A DNA stretch of 46,106 nucleotides from Alkalinema sp. RU_4_3 (GTDB lineage: Bacteria; Cyanobacteriota; Cyanobacteriia; Leptolyngbyales; Leptolyngbyaceae). The stretch lies in NCBI GenBank assembly GCA_012031975.1, contig JAAUSA010000012.1:1-46106 (forward strand), given 5' to 3'. Made by a program: the position numbers and the translations under genes. The notes under the pieces were generated by a model, which worked only from the letters and a program-made list of their open reading frames with translations, did not search any database and was not told the DNA's origin. Every line of letters starts with the position of its first letter. The first letter of the stretch is position 1. Shown here one piece after another: positions 32,751 through 41,582 of this stretch.

Positions 32751-33106
32751 TGAAGGATCACGCTAGATTCCGTTTAGATCGATCGAATACAATATTTTCA
32801 AAGGAAGGACAGAAAAAACTTGGCTCAACCAGTAGGGCACAATAACAAAGGAAAAGACATCCAAGGAACGACCCTACTATATATTTACATCCTCTCCATA
32901 GTTCTACCCGGAGAGCCTTGTCAATCTTTAAATAGACCAGAAAATTCCTGGGAAGAAAAGATTCATCTATCTTAAGACATACGTCTTAAAGACCATTGCT
33001 GATTAGGCTTGACTATGCTTACCTAGAGAATAAAGACTGACAAACAATAGACATAAAACTGAGATTACACCTCTTGCCCCAGCGGCCCCTCTGGATCAAT
33101 TCTCCC
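32751..33106. promoter_or_regulatory. Divergent intergenic region with a TTAAGAC dyad
   Basis: This 356-base gap separates the divergent wzy and GH9 genes. The one clear structure is the inverted repeat TTAAGAC-4-GTCTTAA (32972-32989), about 120 bases before the GH9 start, in operator-like form. No cognate regulator is encoded nearby. Confidence 0.5.
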
Positions 33107-35527
33107 ATGAGCCATTATACCCAACGTCTAACTCTCATCATCACAGTCACTAGCCTAGTCTGTGGCCTATGCGTGGCACTGCGATCACAATCCCAACCTG
33201 CCCACACCATCAATAACCTAGAAGAACCAACGAACACTGTCACACAGATCTATCCGGTTCGAGAAGACTTCTTAGCGGTTGAGATCAGCACGGGCTCAAT
33301 TATCCATGCTCAACAGCAGACCTATAAGCCGGAATTGGGCGATCGCGTCGAACCACAGACTAATAATAATGACCTCGTAAAAAACCTACTCAAGGTAAAA
33401 GGCAGTCTTATTGGTAAGGACAAAAAGATTCTATATCCCTTCGATCAGCGATCGGGAATAACCCTAGAAGCCAGTTGGCTAGCCAACAAACAGACCTACA
33501 GCATTCAGTCCTCAGACGACCCACAGTACAAAACACCCAAGACGCCTAAACAGGTTCACCACAAAACAAAACCTACTGACATCGGGGAGATCAACGGCAG
33601 CTACCATGCCTGGCAACAGAAACACACAGCCTACCTACAACTTCCCACCCCCCTGACCCCAGGCAAAACCTACCAGATCACATTCCAGGGCAACAGCCTC
33701 AAACCCAAGATCTACACCCATCAACCAACCTTTGGCAGGTCTGAAGCGATCCATGTCTCACAACTCGGCTTCCGACCAGACGATCCCTCAAAGCTCGCCT
33801 TCCTTTCAACCTGGATGGGCTCCGGTGGTAGTCTCATTTACCACGAACCCAGAACGTTTTGGCTAAGGGAAGAACAGAGCGGACGAACAGTATTCAAGGG
33901 AACCATCCGTCTCCGGCGAGATCAAAGTGAGACAGAAGACCCAAAAGCCAGGAACTATAATGCGACACCAGTGTACGGACTAGACTTTTCTGACTTTGAG
34001 CAGCCTGGCAGCTACCAAGTTTGTGTCACGGCGATCGGCTGTTCCTTCCCTTTCTCTATCAAGCAGGATCAATGGGAAAAAGCCTTCTATATTGCTGCAC
34101 GGGGGTTTTATCACCAGCGCAGCGGCATCGAAATGAAGCAGCCCTACACCTCCTTTAAGCGCCCCCTCAACTTCCATCCAAAGATCGGCACCACAGTCTA
34201 CGCCTCCACCACCCGCCTCATGGATACGGACCAGGGCCTCTGGGGAAAGCCGGGCTTCTCCGAACAACTCGCCAAGACAAAAACTAAAACCATTGTGCCT
34301 AATGCCTGGGGCGGCTACTTCGATGCCGGAGACTGGGACCGCAGGATTCAGCATGTTGATGCAACCCAAAACATCCTAGAGCTAGCAGAACTCTTCCCTT
34401 CATTCATAGCCCAGACAACCCTCAACCTCCCAGAATCCCAGAACAAAACCCCTGACCTGATTGATGAAGCCCTCTGGAACCTAGACTTCTATCGTCGCCT
34501 CCAAACCCAGGATGGCGGTATCCGTGGTGGTATCCAATCCATCACTGACCCCAAACGTGGTGAGATGAGTTGGCAAGAATCTGGCGAAGTCTATGCCTAT
34601 GCCCCAGACCCATGGGCAAGCTACATCTACGCAGGCGGAGCCGCACAATTAGCTCAATGGCTCAAAGATCACAATCCAGAATTATCAAAGACCTATCAGG
34701 CCAGCGCCATCAAAGCCATGGCCTATGCCGAGCGAGAATTGCCATTACTGACCGAAAAAGACTCGCCCAAGGAGATTCGCGATCGCCGAAACTATGCTGC
34801 CCTAGAGCTATACCGCCTCACGGGAGACAAACAATGGCACCAAACCTTTATCACCAGCAGCAGACTCAAGGAACAGGGCAACCCCACCGATCGCCGAGGC
34901 CAGCTATCTGCCGCCTTTCTGTATAGCCGGATGCCCAAAGCTCAAACCGATCCGAAACTTCAAGAAGAAGCCCGTCAGGCAATCTTAACCGAGGCAGACA
35001 TTGCCCTAGCCCAAACCCAAAAAGCCGGATTCGGCTGGGCCAAAACAGAGCCTGACGCACCAATCGGCTGGGGGCATGGCCTAGGAGTCCCCCACTCGAT
35101 CGCCCTCCTAAGGGCTCACTTCCTGACCCAGGAGACCAAATACCTGAGTGCTGCTCTCCTATCAAGCCAATTCAGCGCCGGGGCCAACCCTGACAATATA
35201 ATCTTCACGACTGGCTTGGGCCTACGCAGTCCCAAACATCCCCTAATCTTTGACCAACGCCTCAGTAACCAAGCTCCACCACCAGGAATCACAGTCTACG
35301 GCCCCTTTGACACTCAGTTTTATGGCGATTTTTGGACCATTAAAGAATTTAAGGAAAGCCTCCAGCCAAGCATTGAGTCCTGGCCATCAGTTGAGACCTA
35401 CTTTGACGTCTTTCTCATGCCCATCACCACAGAATTTACAATCATGGAAACCATGGGACCAACAACCTATACCTGGGGCTATCTAGCCGCTCGACAAAAT
35501 ATCAAGCTAGCCAAAACAACACAATAA
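33107..35527 (+). CDS. Glycoside hydrolase family 9 protein (endoglucanase-like) with CelD N-terminal domain
   Basis: From ATG 33107 the protein has 806 residues. It has an N-terminal hydrophobic signal/anchor (LTLIITVTSLVCGLCVAL), a Ser/Thr/Gln-rich linker, an Ig-like CelD_N domain (about 215-320, with IHVSQLGFRPDDPSKLAFL) and a GH9 catalytic domain. Catalytic features are NAWGGYFDAGDWDRR (catalytic base pair of Asp, about residues 402-412), ANPDN-IFTTGLG, and TTEFTIMETM near residue 780 containing the proton donor Glu. GH9 enzymes cut beta-1,4-glucans. In this locus it is probably an exported trimming or release hydrolase for the polysaccharide, as seen with cellulose synthesis loci, rather than a food enzyme. 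It is divergent from wzy. Confidence 0.87.
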   Translation: MSHYTQRLTLIITVTSLVCGLCVALRSQSQPAHTINNLEEPTNTVTQIYPVREDFLAVEISTGSIIHAQQQTYKPELGDRVEPQTNNNDLVKNLLKVKGSLIGKDKKILYPFDQRSGITLEASWLANKQTYSIQSSDDPQYKTPKTPKQVHHKTKPTDIGEINGSYHAWQQKHTAYLQLPTPLTPGKTYQITFQGNSLKPKIYTHQPTFGRSEAIHVSQLGFRPDDPSKLAFLSTWMGSGGSLIYHEPRTFWLREEQSGRTVFKGTIRLRRDQSETEDPKARNYNATPVYGLDFSDFEQPGSYQVCVTAIGCSFPFSIKQDQWEKAFYIAARGFYHQRSGIEMKQPYTSFKRPLNFHPKIGTTVYASTTRLMDTDQGLWGKPGFSEQLAKTKTKTIVPNAWGGYFDAGDWDRRIQHVDATQNILELAELFPSFIAQTTLNLPESQNKTPDLIDEALWNLDFYRRLQTQDGGIRGGIQSITDPKRGEMSWQESGEVYAYAPDPWASYIYAGGAAQLAQWLKDHNPELSKTYQASAIKAMAYAERELPLLTEKDSPKEIRDRRNYAALELYRLTGDKQWHQTFITSSRLKEQGNPTDRRGQLSAAFLYSRMPKAQTDPKLQEEARQAILTEADIALAQTQKAGFGWAKTEPDAPIGWGHGLGVPHSIALLRAHFLTQETKYLSAALLSSQFSAGANPDNIIFTTGLGLRSPKHPLIFDQRLSNQAPPPGITVYGPFDTQFYGDFWTIKEFKESLQPSIESWPSVETYFDVFLMPITTEFTIMETMGPTTYTWGYLAARQNIKLAKTTQ

Positions 35528-35691
35528 AACCACATAAGCCTAGTAGTTTTACCCACACTTCAAAAAAATAGCCCGGTCAAGCCTCCTGCCTATACGTCCA
35601 AAGACGGATCTTTTCAGAAACCAATCAGTTTATCAGGGTGATGATGTTATACCTCTGTAGTAATAGATAGTGCCCCCCTTACGATCCCCGA

Positions 35692-36951
35692 ATGGCTATT
35701 GCATACCTTGTCAATCAACATCCAAAATTCAGCCAAAGTTTTATTCGGCGCGAGATTCTTGCCCTAGAAAGCTTAGGCACTCCAGTCATACGATTTTCCG
35801 TCCGATCGGGGGAAAACCTAATTGTTGATCAAGCCGATCGCGAAGAATTCAACAAAACAAGCGTTATTTTATCCGTGGGGGCCATTGGACTTGCCAAAGC
35901 AATCCTCTCCAGCATTGCAATCCGCCCCAAAAAATTCATAGCTGCCCTCAAACTCGCTATCCAGACAGGACTTAAGTCCGATCGAGGACTCCTACTCAAC
36001 CTAATCTATCTGGCAGAAGCAGCCGTCCTATACCAGTGGCTCAAACGAGACAAGATTAAACATCTCCATGTCCACTTTGGCACCAACTCCACCACCGTCG
36101 CCATGCTCTGCCATGCCCTAGGTGGACCTAACTATAGCTTTACTGTCCACGGACCTGAAGAATTCGATCGCCTTGTGGGGCTCTCCCTCACGGAAAAGAT
36201 CCACCGCGCCGCCTTTGTCGTCGCGATTAGCTCCTTTGGACGCAGCCAACTCTATCGATGGTGCCATCACCACCACTGGCCTAAAATTAAGGTCGTCCAT
36301 TGCGGCGTCGATCAGAATTTTCTTGAGCACAAAATTACCCCCATCCCAAAACATGCCAACTTCACCTGTGTCGGTCGGCTGTGCGAACAAAAGGGCCAAT
36401 TACTGCTACTGCATGCCGCCAAGCAACTGGTCGAGGAAGGCTTTGATTTCCGGCTTACCTTAGTCGGGGACGGGGAAATGCGATCGGACCTAGAAACCCT
36501 CATTACTCAATGGCACCTGGAAAACACCGTTGTCATCACAGGCATCGCCACCACAGACCAAGTGCAAAGATACCTCCTAGAATCCCGTGCTTTAGTATTA
36601 CCTAGCTTTGGAGAGGGCTTGCCCGTGGCCATTATGGAAGCCCTAGCCTTGGGTCGGCCCGTCATTAGCACCTATATTGCCGGGATTCCAGAACTGGTTA
36701 AACATGGAACAAATGGCTGGCTAGTGCCCGCTGGGGACATTGATGCCCTGACGCAAGCACTTAAGGAAGTGATTAACACCCCCGTAGAACAGCTAGAACA
36801 GATGGGTAAACTAGGAGCTATGGCTGTGGCCCAGAGTCATGATATTCAGAAAGAAGCCCAATATCTGAACGAACTGTTCCAGCATCAACTTCAGCCTCAA
36901 GCCGCCCCTTCACACCTCATACCCACCCCATTGACCTCGATCGCATCATGA
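35692..36951 (+). CDS. Family 4 glycosyltransferase
   Basis: The 419-residue protein is a GT-B, GT4-family enzyme: AYLVNQHPKFSQSFIRREI at the start, HLHVHFGTNSTTVAML and FTVHGPEEFDR in the N-lobe, and FTCVGRLCEQKGQLLLLHA, LVGDGEMRSDLE, LVLPSFGEGLPVAIMEALALGRPVIST (E-x7-E donor-binding motif) in the C-lobe. It would add one sugar of the exopolysaccharide from a nucleotide-sugar. Its stop overlaps the start of the flippase gene by 4 bases (ATGA), so the two are co-translated. About 165 bases without clear features separate it from the GH9 gene. Confidence 0.9.
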   Translation: MAIAYLVNQHPKFSQSFIRREILALESLGTPVIRFSVRSGENLIVDQADREEFNKTSVILSVGAIGLAKAILSSIAIRPKKFIAALKLAIQTGLKSDRGLLLNLIYLAEAAVLYQWLKRDKIKHLHVHFGTNSTTVAMLCHALGGPNYSFTVHGPEEFDRLVGLSLTEKIHRAAFVVAISSFGRSQLYRWCHHHHWPKIKVVHCGVDQNFLEHKITPIPKHANFTCVGRLCEQKGQLLLLHAAKQLVEEGFDFRLTLVGDGEMRSDLETLITQWHLENTVVITGIATTDQVQRYLLESRALVLPSFGEGLPVAIMEALALGRPVISTYIAGIPELVKHGTNGWLVPAGDIDALTQALKEVINTPVEQLEQMGKLGAMAVAQSHDIQKEAQYLNELFQHQLQPQAAPSHLIPTPLTSIAS

Positions 36952-38303
36952 CGACCCAATCTCTCAAACAACGTGCCGTCAGCGGTGCAATCTGGACTAT
37001 CGTTGGGTATGGCGGCAGTCAGCTCCTGCGTTTTGGCAGTAATCTGATCTTGACTCGACTATTAATTCCGGAATATTTCGGCTTAATGGCGATCATCAAC
37101 ACATTACTGGCTGGCATCCATCTCTTTTCAGATCTCGGTGTCGGCCAAAGCATTATCAATAATAAACGAGGCGAAGAGGAAGATTTTCTCAATACAGCCT
37201 GGACCGTCCAAATCATTAGAGGCTTCATCATTTGGGGGATCTGTTTGGTCGCGACCATCCCCATCGCTCATTTTTACAATGATCAGCGATTATTAAGTCT
37301 CATTCCCATCGTCGGATTTTCAGGAGTCATTGATGGGTTTCAGACTACTCGGTATCACATAGCCCAACGGCGGATGGAGCTGCAAAACTTCATTCTATTT
37401 GAACTACTCGTACAGACAATTGCCATTAGCTGTCTAGTCACCATGGCCTACTTCCAGCCCACGGTCTGGACCCTAGCCGTGAGTAGCATTATCAGTACAA
37501 TGGTGCATACATTCTTTAGCTTTCTCTTTTTCCCAGGTCCAAACCACCGTTTACTCTGGGAAAAAGAGGCCCTTCATGACCTTACAAGTTTTGGACGTTG
37601 GATTTTCCTAGCTTCAGCAATGATGTTCATTGCCGAACAGTCCGATCGACTGATTCTAGGCAAAATTATTGGATTGCCAACCCTGGGCGTCTTTACAATT
37701 GCCTACACCTTAGCCAACATGCCTCGGGAAATCCTGAAAACACTAAGCTACAGAGTGATCATGCCACTGGTGGCGCAATCCCTAGATCTATCCCGTTTAG
37801 AACTCAGGACTAAAATTCTCAAGCAGCGTCAAAAACTCCTATTTTTGTGCATTCCCTGTCTAGCCATATTAGTTGTGGGAGGCGATCGCGTGATAGCCCT
37901 ACTCTACGGACATCGCTACATCCAAGCAACATGGATGATGCCAATCATCTGTGTTGGTCTGTGGTTCTCTATTCTGTTTCAGAGCATTAGTGAGACCCTC
38001 GTAGCCATTGGAAAGCCTTCCTACTTAGCCCCAGCCCAGTTCATTCGATTCCTAGCAGTCGCCATCGGCATCCCCACAGGCTATCACTTTGCCCAAATTC
38101 CTGGCGCAATCTGTGCCCTGGCGATGAGTGATGTGCCCCTCTATCTGACCAACTTATTTGCTCTAGCCAGAGAAAAGCTATCACCCATCGCCCAGGACGT
38201 CCAAATGACTTTTTACTTTATAGTCACCCTAGGTTTGCTGCTGCTGGTTCGCTACCAATTGGGCTTCGGCACCCCCATTGATAATCTTTGGCTAGTTCAT
38301 TAA
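36948..38303 (+). CDS. Wzx-like polysaccharide flippase (PST family)
   Basis: The 451-residue protein has about 12-14 hydrophobic segments and the N-terminus of PST flippases (SLKQRAVSGAIWTIVGYGGSQLLRFGSNLILTRLLIPEYFGLMAI, GVGQSIINNKR). It moves lipid-linked repeat units across the plasma membrane for the Wzy polymerase. It is coupled to the GT4 gene by an ATGA overlap. It is the last gene of the exopolysaccharide locus: its stop codon overlaps, by 3 bases, the stop of the convergent backbone gene, with no terminator between cargo and backbone. Confidence 0.88.
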   Translation: MTTQSLKQRAVSGAIWTIVGYGGSQLLRFGSNLILTRLLIPEYFGLMAIINTLLAGIHLFSDLGVGQSIINNKRGEEEDFLNTAWTVQIIRGFIIWGICLVATIPIAHFYNDQRLLSLIPIVGFSGVIDGFQTTRYHIAQRRMELQNFILFELLVQTIAISCLVTMAYFQPTVWTLAVSSIISTMVHTFFSFLFFPGPNHRLLWEKEALHDLTSFGRWIFLASAMMFIAEQSDRLILGKIIGLPTLGVFTIAYTLANMPREILKTLSYRVIMPLVAQSLDLSRLELRTKILKQRQKLLFLCIPCLAILVVGGDRVIALLYGHRYIQATWMMPIICVGLWFSILFQSISETLVAIGKPSYLAPAQFIRFLAVAIGIPTGYHFAQIPGAICALAMSDVPLYLTNLFALAREKLSPIAQDVQMTFYFIVTLGLLLLVRYQLGFGTPIDNLWLVH

Positions 38304-39859
38304 ACGCGCTGCAAGACCTGCTCCAACTCATCACGCAGCAGACCACAAATCTGCTCGCGGTGTTTAGGTTGGATGAGACGCGCGCCTTTGATCCAGTAGG
38401 TCACCATCGATCGATCAAGATTTAGATACTCCGCCAACTTCGATCGACTGAGACCCCGAATGGCCAGGGCCTCCGCCAGCACTCTGCCCGTAAACCGCTC
38501 TGACAAAGGTAAATCAGCTTCCTGGAGCTCTTGGAACACAGGAGATAAGATAGTCACCTCCGCCTGCAACCAACGTTCCAGCCAGCTTTCACTAGCAGTA
38601 TCGAGATCAATCTGCACTGGATTGGCCTGGTGCCAAGCAGGCTGCAACTCCACAGGATAGGTCTCCGCATCGAACAATACGGTCCATCCCAATTTTGACA
38701 GTGTTCTCAAAGCTGTATTCCACAGAGAAAACAAATAGTTCCGCCGATCCCTACGTCGGTCCATCTCCATCAGCACCGACTTAGACTCAACCTGCTCCAA
38801 GAGATGACCCACCACATAACGATCGCCCGTCTTGAGCTGACTAGTCAAGGTTAAAAACATTGATAACTTAGCCGCTAGGGGCTTTTTGTAGGGATTGATT
38901 TGAAGAGTCCCCTGGGCCATTTGACCATACAGCCGCAACGACGAACGACGCCTATAGTCCGAAACATCAGGGAAATAGGCACTCCAGTAAGCCATCCCCA
39001 CCCGAATCGTCAGATTTTGAGGCTCTTCCGGTTGATAGCTAGAAACAGAAGCCAGCTCCGTATCAACCGTCTGGGTAATCATGCCCTCATACTCCAACTC
39101 CTCCAAAACCCAGAGCGGCACCTTTAAAGCTTTAAACGTATGGGTCTCCGGATCCACCTGATTAATCAACAAGAAGAGATTACAAACCATCTCAACCAAG
39201 TTACCTAGATGTCGAAGGCGCTTACCTTGACTCAACGCTTGCTCAGGATCCCAAATATTCAGATCAAACAGATCCCGCACTCGAATCTCGACCATCTCCT
39301 CCCAAGGATCTTGGGTCATGGTCGATCGCACCGCTAGGGCCAAAAAAGTGTAGGCCGTCTCAATGTCATACTGCTGAATGATCTCCCAGGCCACCTGGGC
39401 CAAGACCACTGCCACCCGCTGGGTAGACTCATCGCCCCGCACCACAGCATGCTCCAAAAAGACATCCCCGACCACCTGCCGCCAATGGGCATAGTGGGTC
39501 GAAGGAATCACATTCTTGGCCGCCTGAGCTTGGGCAATCTCCGCCGCCACAGTCTGAAAACGACGGGGATCCCCCTCCTTCAAAGGTCGTTCCGCAGACT
39601 TGCGGCTATACAAATTTTGCAACGAGGTCTGCCAGTCTAACTGTGGGGTTGACTGTGGGGCTGGCTGTGGGGCTGACTGCGGTGGATCTGACTGACCACC
39701 CTTTAACTGTCCCTCGACTTTAGCCCCCTTGGGCTTTGGCGTACGCTGTTCCATCGGCTCAATCCTATTGGCACGCCCCATCGGTGCCGAGGCGAGCTTC
39801 TCTTCCCCCAGCGTACTGCGCTTTTCCCAGGATGTGTACTTTTGAGGCCAAGAGTTCAC
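38300..39859 (-). CDS. Plasmid protein with C-terminal helix-turn-helix, unknown function
   Basis: The 519-residue protein is not recognised. It starts at GTG 39859, with GGAGG about 8 bases upstream. The first 75 residues are low-complexity (PQSAPQPAPQSTPQL). The middle is helical without a known motif. The C-terminus has an XRE-like HTH: GLSRSKLAEYLNLDRSMVTYWIKGARLI (about residues 470-500). It lies beside repeat cluster C and is divergent from parA, so a role in plasmid replication, partition or copy control, possibly by binding the repeats, is a reasonable guess. A Rep or ParB-like function cannot be told apart from the sequence. Confidence 0.7.
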   Translation of the reverse strand: MNSWPQKYTSWEKRSTLGEEKLASAPMGRANRIEPMEQRTPKPKGAKVEGQLKGGQSDPPQSAPQPAPQSTPQLDWQTSLQNLYSRKSAERPLKEGDPRRFQTVAAEIAQAQAAKNVIPSTHYAHWRQVVGDVFLEHAVVRGDESTQRVAVVLAQVAWEIIQQYDIETAYTFLALAVRSTMTQDPWEEMVEIRVRDLFDLNIWDPEQALSQGKRLRHLGNLVEMVCNLFLLINQVDPETHTFKALKVPLWVLEELEYEGMITQTVDTELASVSSYQPEEPQNLTIRVGMAYWSAYFPDVSDYRRRSSLRLYGQMAQGTLQINPYKKPLAAKLSMFLTLTSQLKTGDRYVVGHLLEQVESKSVLMEMDRRRDRRNYLFSLWNTALRTLSKLGWTVLFDAETYPVELQPAWHQANPVQIDLDTASESWLERWLQAEVTILSPVFQELQEADLPLSERFTGRVLAEALAIRGLSRSKLAEYLNLDRSMVTYWIKGARLIQPKHREQICGLLRDELEQVLQRV

Positions 39860-40248
39860 AATTCCATCCTCCGTTCAAATTTTGAATTTCGCCAATCTGA
39901 AATTACTAATTTCGCCAATCTGAAATGGACAATTTCGCCAATCTGAAATTACCATGTTTTGAAGCATATTTATCCTGTTAAGAATAATCAAAACAACCTA
40001 AATGCTTCTGTATCAGTTGCTTTAAATTTCACCAATCTGAAATCAGAGATTCCAGCCAAGGAATTTCGCCAATCTGGAAAGCACCCAAATGAGGATTTTT
40101 GCCAATCTGAAAAGCCGAGAAGTTGTCCATTGTAGACAAACTGAGCTATAAAAGGGCTTACATTAAGCTATTACAAACCAGTTTCGTCAAAAGCTATTCA
40201 AACTGCTCACCCTACCGCGATCGGCCCTCTCTCATCGCTTCTTGACCC
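39860..40248. promoter_or_regulatory. Divergent backbone control region with repeat cluster C
   Basis: This 389-base gap between the HTH gene and parA is packed with repeats and probably holds both promoters, and perhaps a centromere or origin. Between the repeats the sequence is A+T-rich (for example 39956-40020). A TTGTC/GACAA dyad lies near 40123-40139. Confidence 0.6.
39885..40113 (-). repeat. Iteron-like repeat cluster C (6 copies)
   Basis: Three near-perfect copies of AATTTCGCCAATCTGAAATT lie at 39885-39904, 39908-39926 and 39931-39950 with a 23-bp period. Three more diverged copies are at 40025-40043, 40062-40080 and 40095-40113. All point the same way. The cluster fills the gap between the HTH gene and parA, where partition sites or operators are expected. 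Confidence 0.92.
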
Positions 40249-40836
40249 GTGATTATTACTGTTGCTAGCTTCAAAGGTGGCGTCGGCAAAACCACCACCG
40301 CAATTCACCTGGCCTGTTTTTTTGCCAATCAAGGAAAAACGCTCCTCGTCGATGGCGACCCCAACCATAGTGCCTCTGGATGGGCCAAGCGTGGCGACCT
40401 TCCCTTCAAAGTAGTTGACCTAATGCAAGCCCCTATGCATTCAAGGAACTATGAGCACGTGGTAATCGACACAGCAGCCAGACCCAGCCGCGACGATCTC
40501 GAAGCCCTGGCCGATGGCTGCAACCTACTAGTATTGCCCACCACCCCCGATGCTCTATCCATGGACGCCTTACTCCAAACCGTAGACCTTCTACAGACCC
40601 TCGGCAGCGATCGCTACCGAATCCTCCTCACCATCATTCCGCCCAAACCCCGCAAAACAGGCGCTCTTGCCCGTGAGGCAATGACTGGCCTCCCCCTCTT
40701 CAACCATGGCATTCGCAGATTTGCCGCCTACGAGAAAGCAGCCCTTGAGGGGAAACCCGTCTATGACGTCTCCGATACCAACGCAAAGATTGCTTGGAGA
40801 GAATATGAAACGATCGGGCAGGAGATCTTGGCATGA
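40249..40836 (+). CDS. parA: ParA-family partition ATPase (type Ib)
   Basis: The 195-residue protein has the deviant Walker A KGGVGKTT (residues 9-16) right at the N-terminus, Walker A' LLVDGDPNHSAS and Walker B HVVIDTAAR. With no N-terminal HTH extension, it fits the small type Ib ParA class, whose partners are usually short ribbon-helix-helix proteins and whose centromeres are short direct repeats. It starts at GTG 40249. Its stop overlaps the next start (ATGA at 40833-40836), so the two are coupled. The repeat clusters on both sides are plausible centromere sites. Confidence 0.92.
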   Translation: MIITVASFKGGVGKTTTAIHLACFFANQGKTLLVDGDPNHSASGWAKRGDLPFKVVDLMQAPMHSRNYEHVVIDTAARPSRDDLEALADGCNLLVLPTTPDALSMDALLQTVDLLQTLGSDRYRILLTIIPPKPRKTGALAREAMTGLPLFNHGIRRFAAYEKAALEGKPVYDVSDTNAKIAWREYETIGQEILA

Positions 40837-41490
40837 GTCCTGAGAAATCTAAGAACCAATTTGCGATCCTCTTCCAGCAATATCAGACTCAACAAGCTGA
40901 AGATCCTCAGGACTTAGCAAAATCACAAAAAAAAAATATCCTCCACAAAAAAAAGCGCCAAAACGACTAAAAAATCAAAACCTAAAGTCCCGGAAATTGA
41001 AACCCCAGAGATTGAAGCCCTAGAAGCTAAAACCCTAGAGATTGAAATCTTAGAGGTTGAGACGCCAGAGGTTGAACCTTTGGATGACGACCTCGATCAA
41101 GGCAATCTTGAAGTCATCCGAGCGACCCGAACACTGCCACCTCGTCGGCCCCGAAAGCAGGAGAGACCACAAAATCCTACGCTTCAGAAGCTCCTAGACG
41201 AGGAAGCCCTCAAAGAAGCAGAGGAGCAATCAGGCCCCAAAAAGCGGGGCCGCCCAGCCAACGGAAAACGTTCCGACCCTAATTGGTCCGCCCGAACCTT
41301 TTACATTCGCAAAACCACCGATGCAAAGGTCGAGCGCGTTCTAGATCAAATGAAACGCTACAACATCAACCTCGACAAATCAGAGCTGATCGATCTGCTG
41401 CTAGAAGCCTGGTCGATGGTGGAATCCGGCGAGATCGATGATTTTCAGATTGGCGAAATTCTCCAGATCGATCCACCAAAACTCAAGTAG
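40833..41490 (+). pseudogene. ParA partner protein (probable ParB/ParG-like), interrupted at an A10 run
   Basis: A start at 40833, coupled to parA, reads MSPEKSKNQFAILFQQYQTQQ and then meets a run of ten A at 40927-40936, after which it stops. With nine A the frame runs on without break through a Lys-rich part, an acidic repeat region (PEIETPEIEALEAKTLEIEILEVETPEVEP) and a C-terminal domain (NWSARTFYIRKTTDAKVERVLDQ) to 41490, about 218 residues in all. The C-terminal part resembles ribbon-helix-helix DNA-binding partners of type Ib ParA (beta-strand RTFYIRK followed by two helices). The open frame from 41080 is only the distal two-thirds. An extra A may be a sequencing error, a real mutation, or a slippage site allowing two products. 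A repeat unit (41443-41460) encodes part of its own C-terminus (DFQIGEI). Confidence 0.78.
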
Positions 41491-41570
41491 GGCAAGAGTT
41501 TTGTCTATTTTCAGTTCTCAAAAACTTGAATTTTGCCAATCTGAAAATCAAATTTCGCCAATCTGAAATT
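41443..41570 (+). repeat. Iteron-like repeat clusters D and E (1 + 2 copies)
   Basis: TTTCAGATTGGCGAAATT (41443-41460) lies inside the 3' end of the ParA-partner gene. AATTTTGCCAATCTGAAAAT (41529-41548) and AATTTCGCCAATCTGAAATT (41551-41570) lie after it, 22 bp apart and in the opposite sense. The pair sits in the gap before the convergent replication gene. Confidence 0.9.
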
Positions 41571-41582
41571 CTAGAACCTTTG

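Noticed and set aside
25015-38303. Exopolysaccharide block as a genomic island with attachment sites
   Set aside because: No integrase, tRNA or flanking direct repeat was seen. The only dispersed repeat is the backbone iteron, which does not flank this block on the left.
41080-41490. 136-residue frame as the complete ParA partner
   Set aside because: It starts at an internal TTG without a ribosome binding site. The frame is open upstream to the A10 run, and a parA-coupled ATG lies at 40833.
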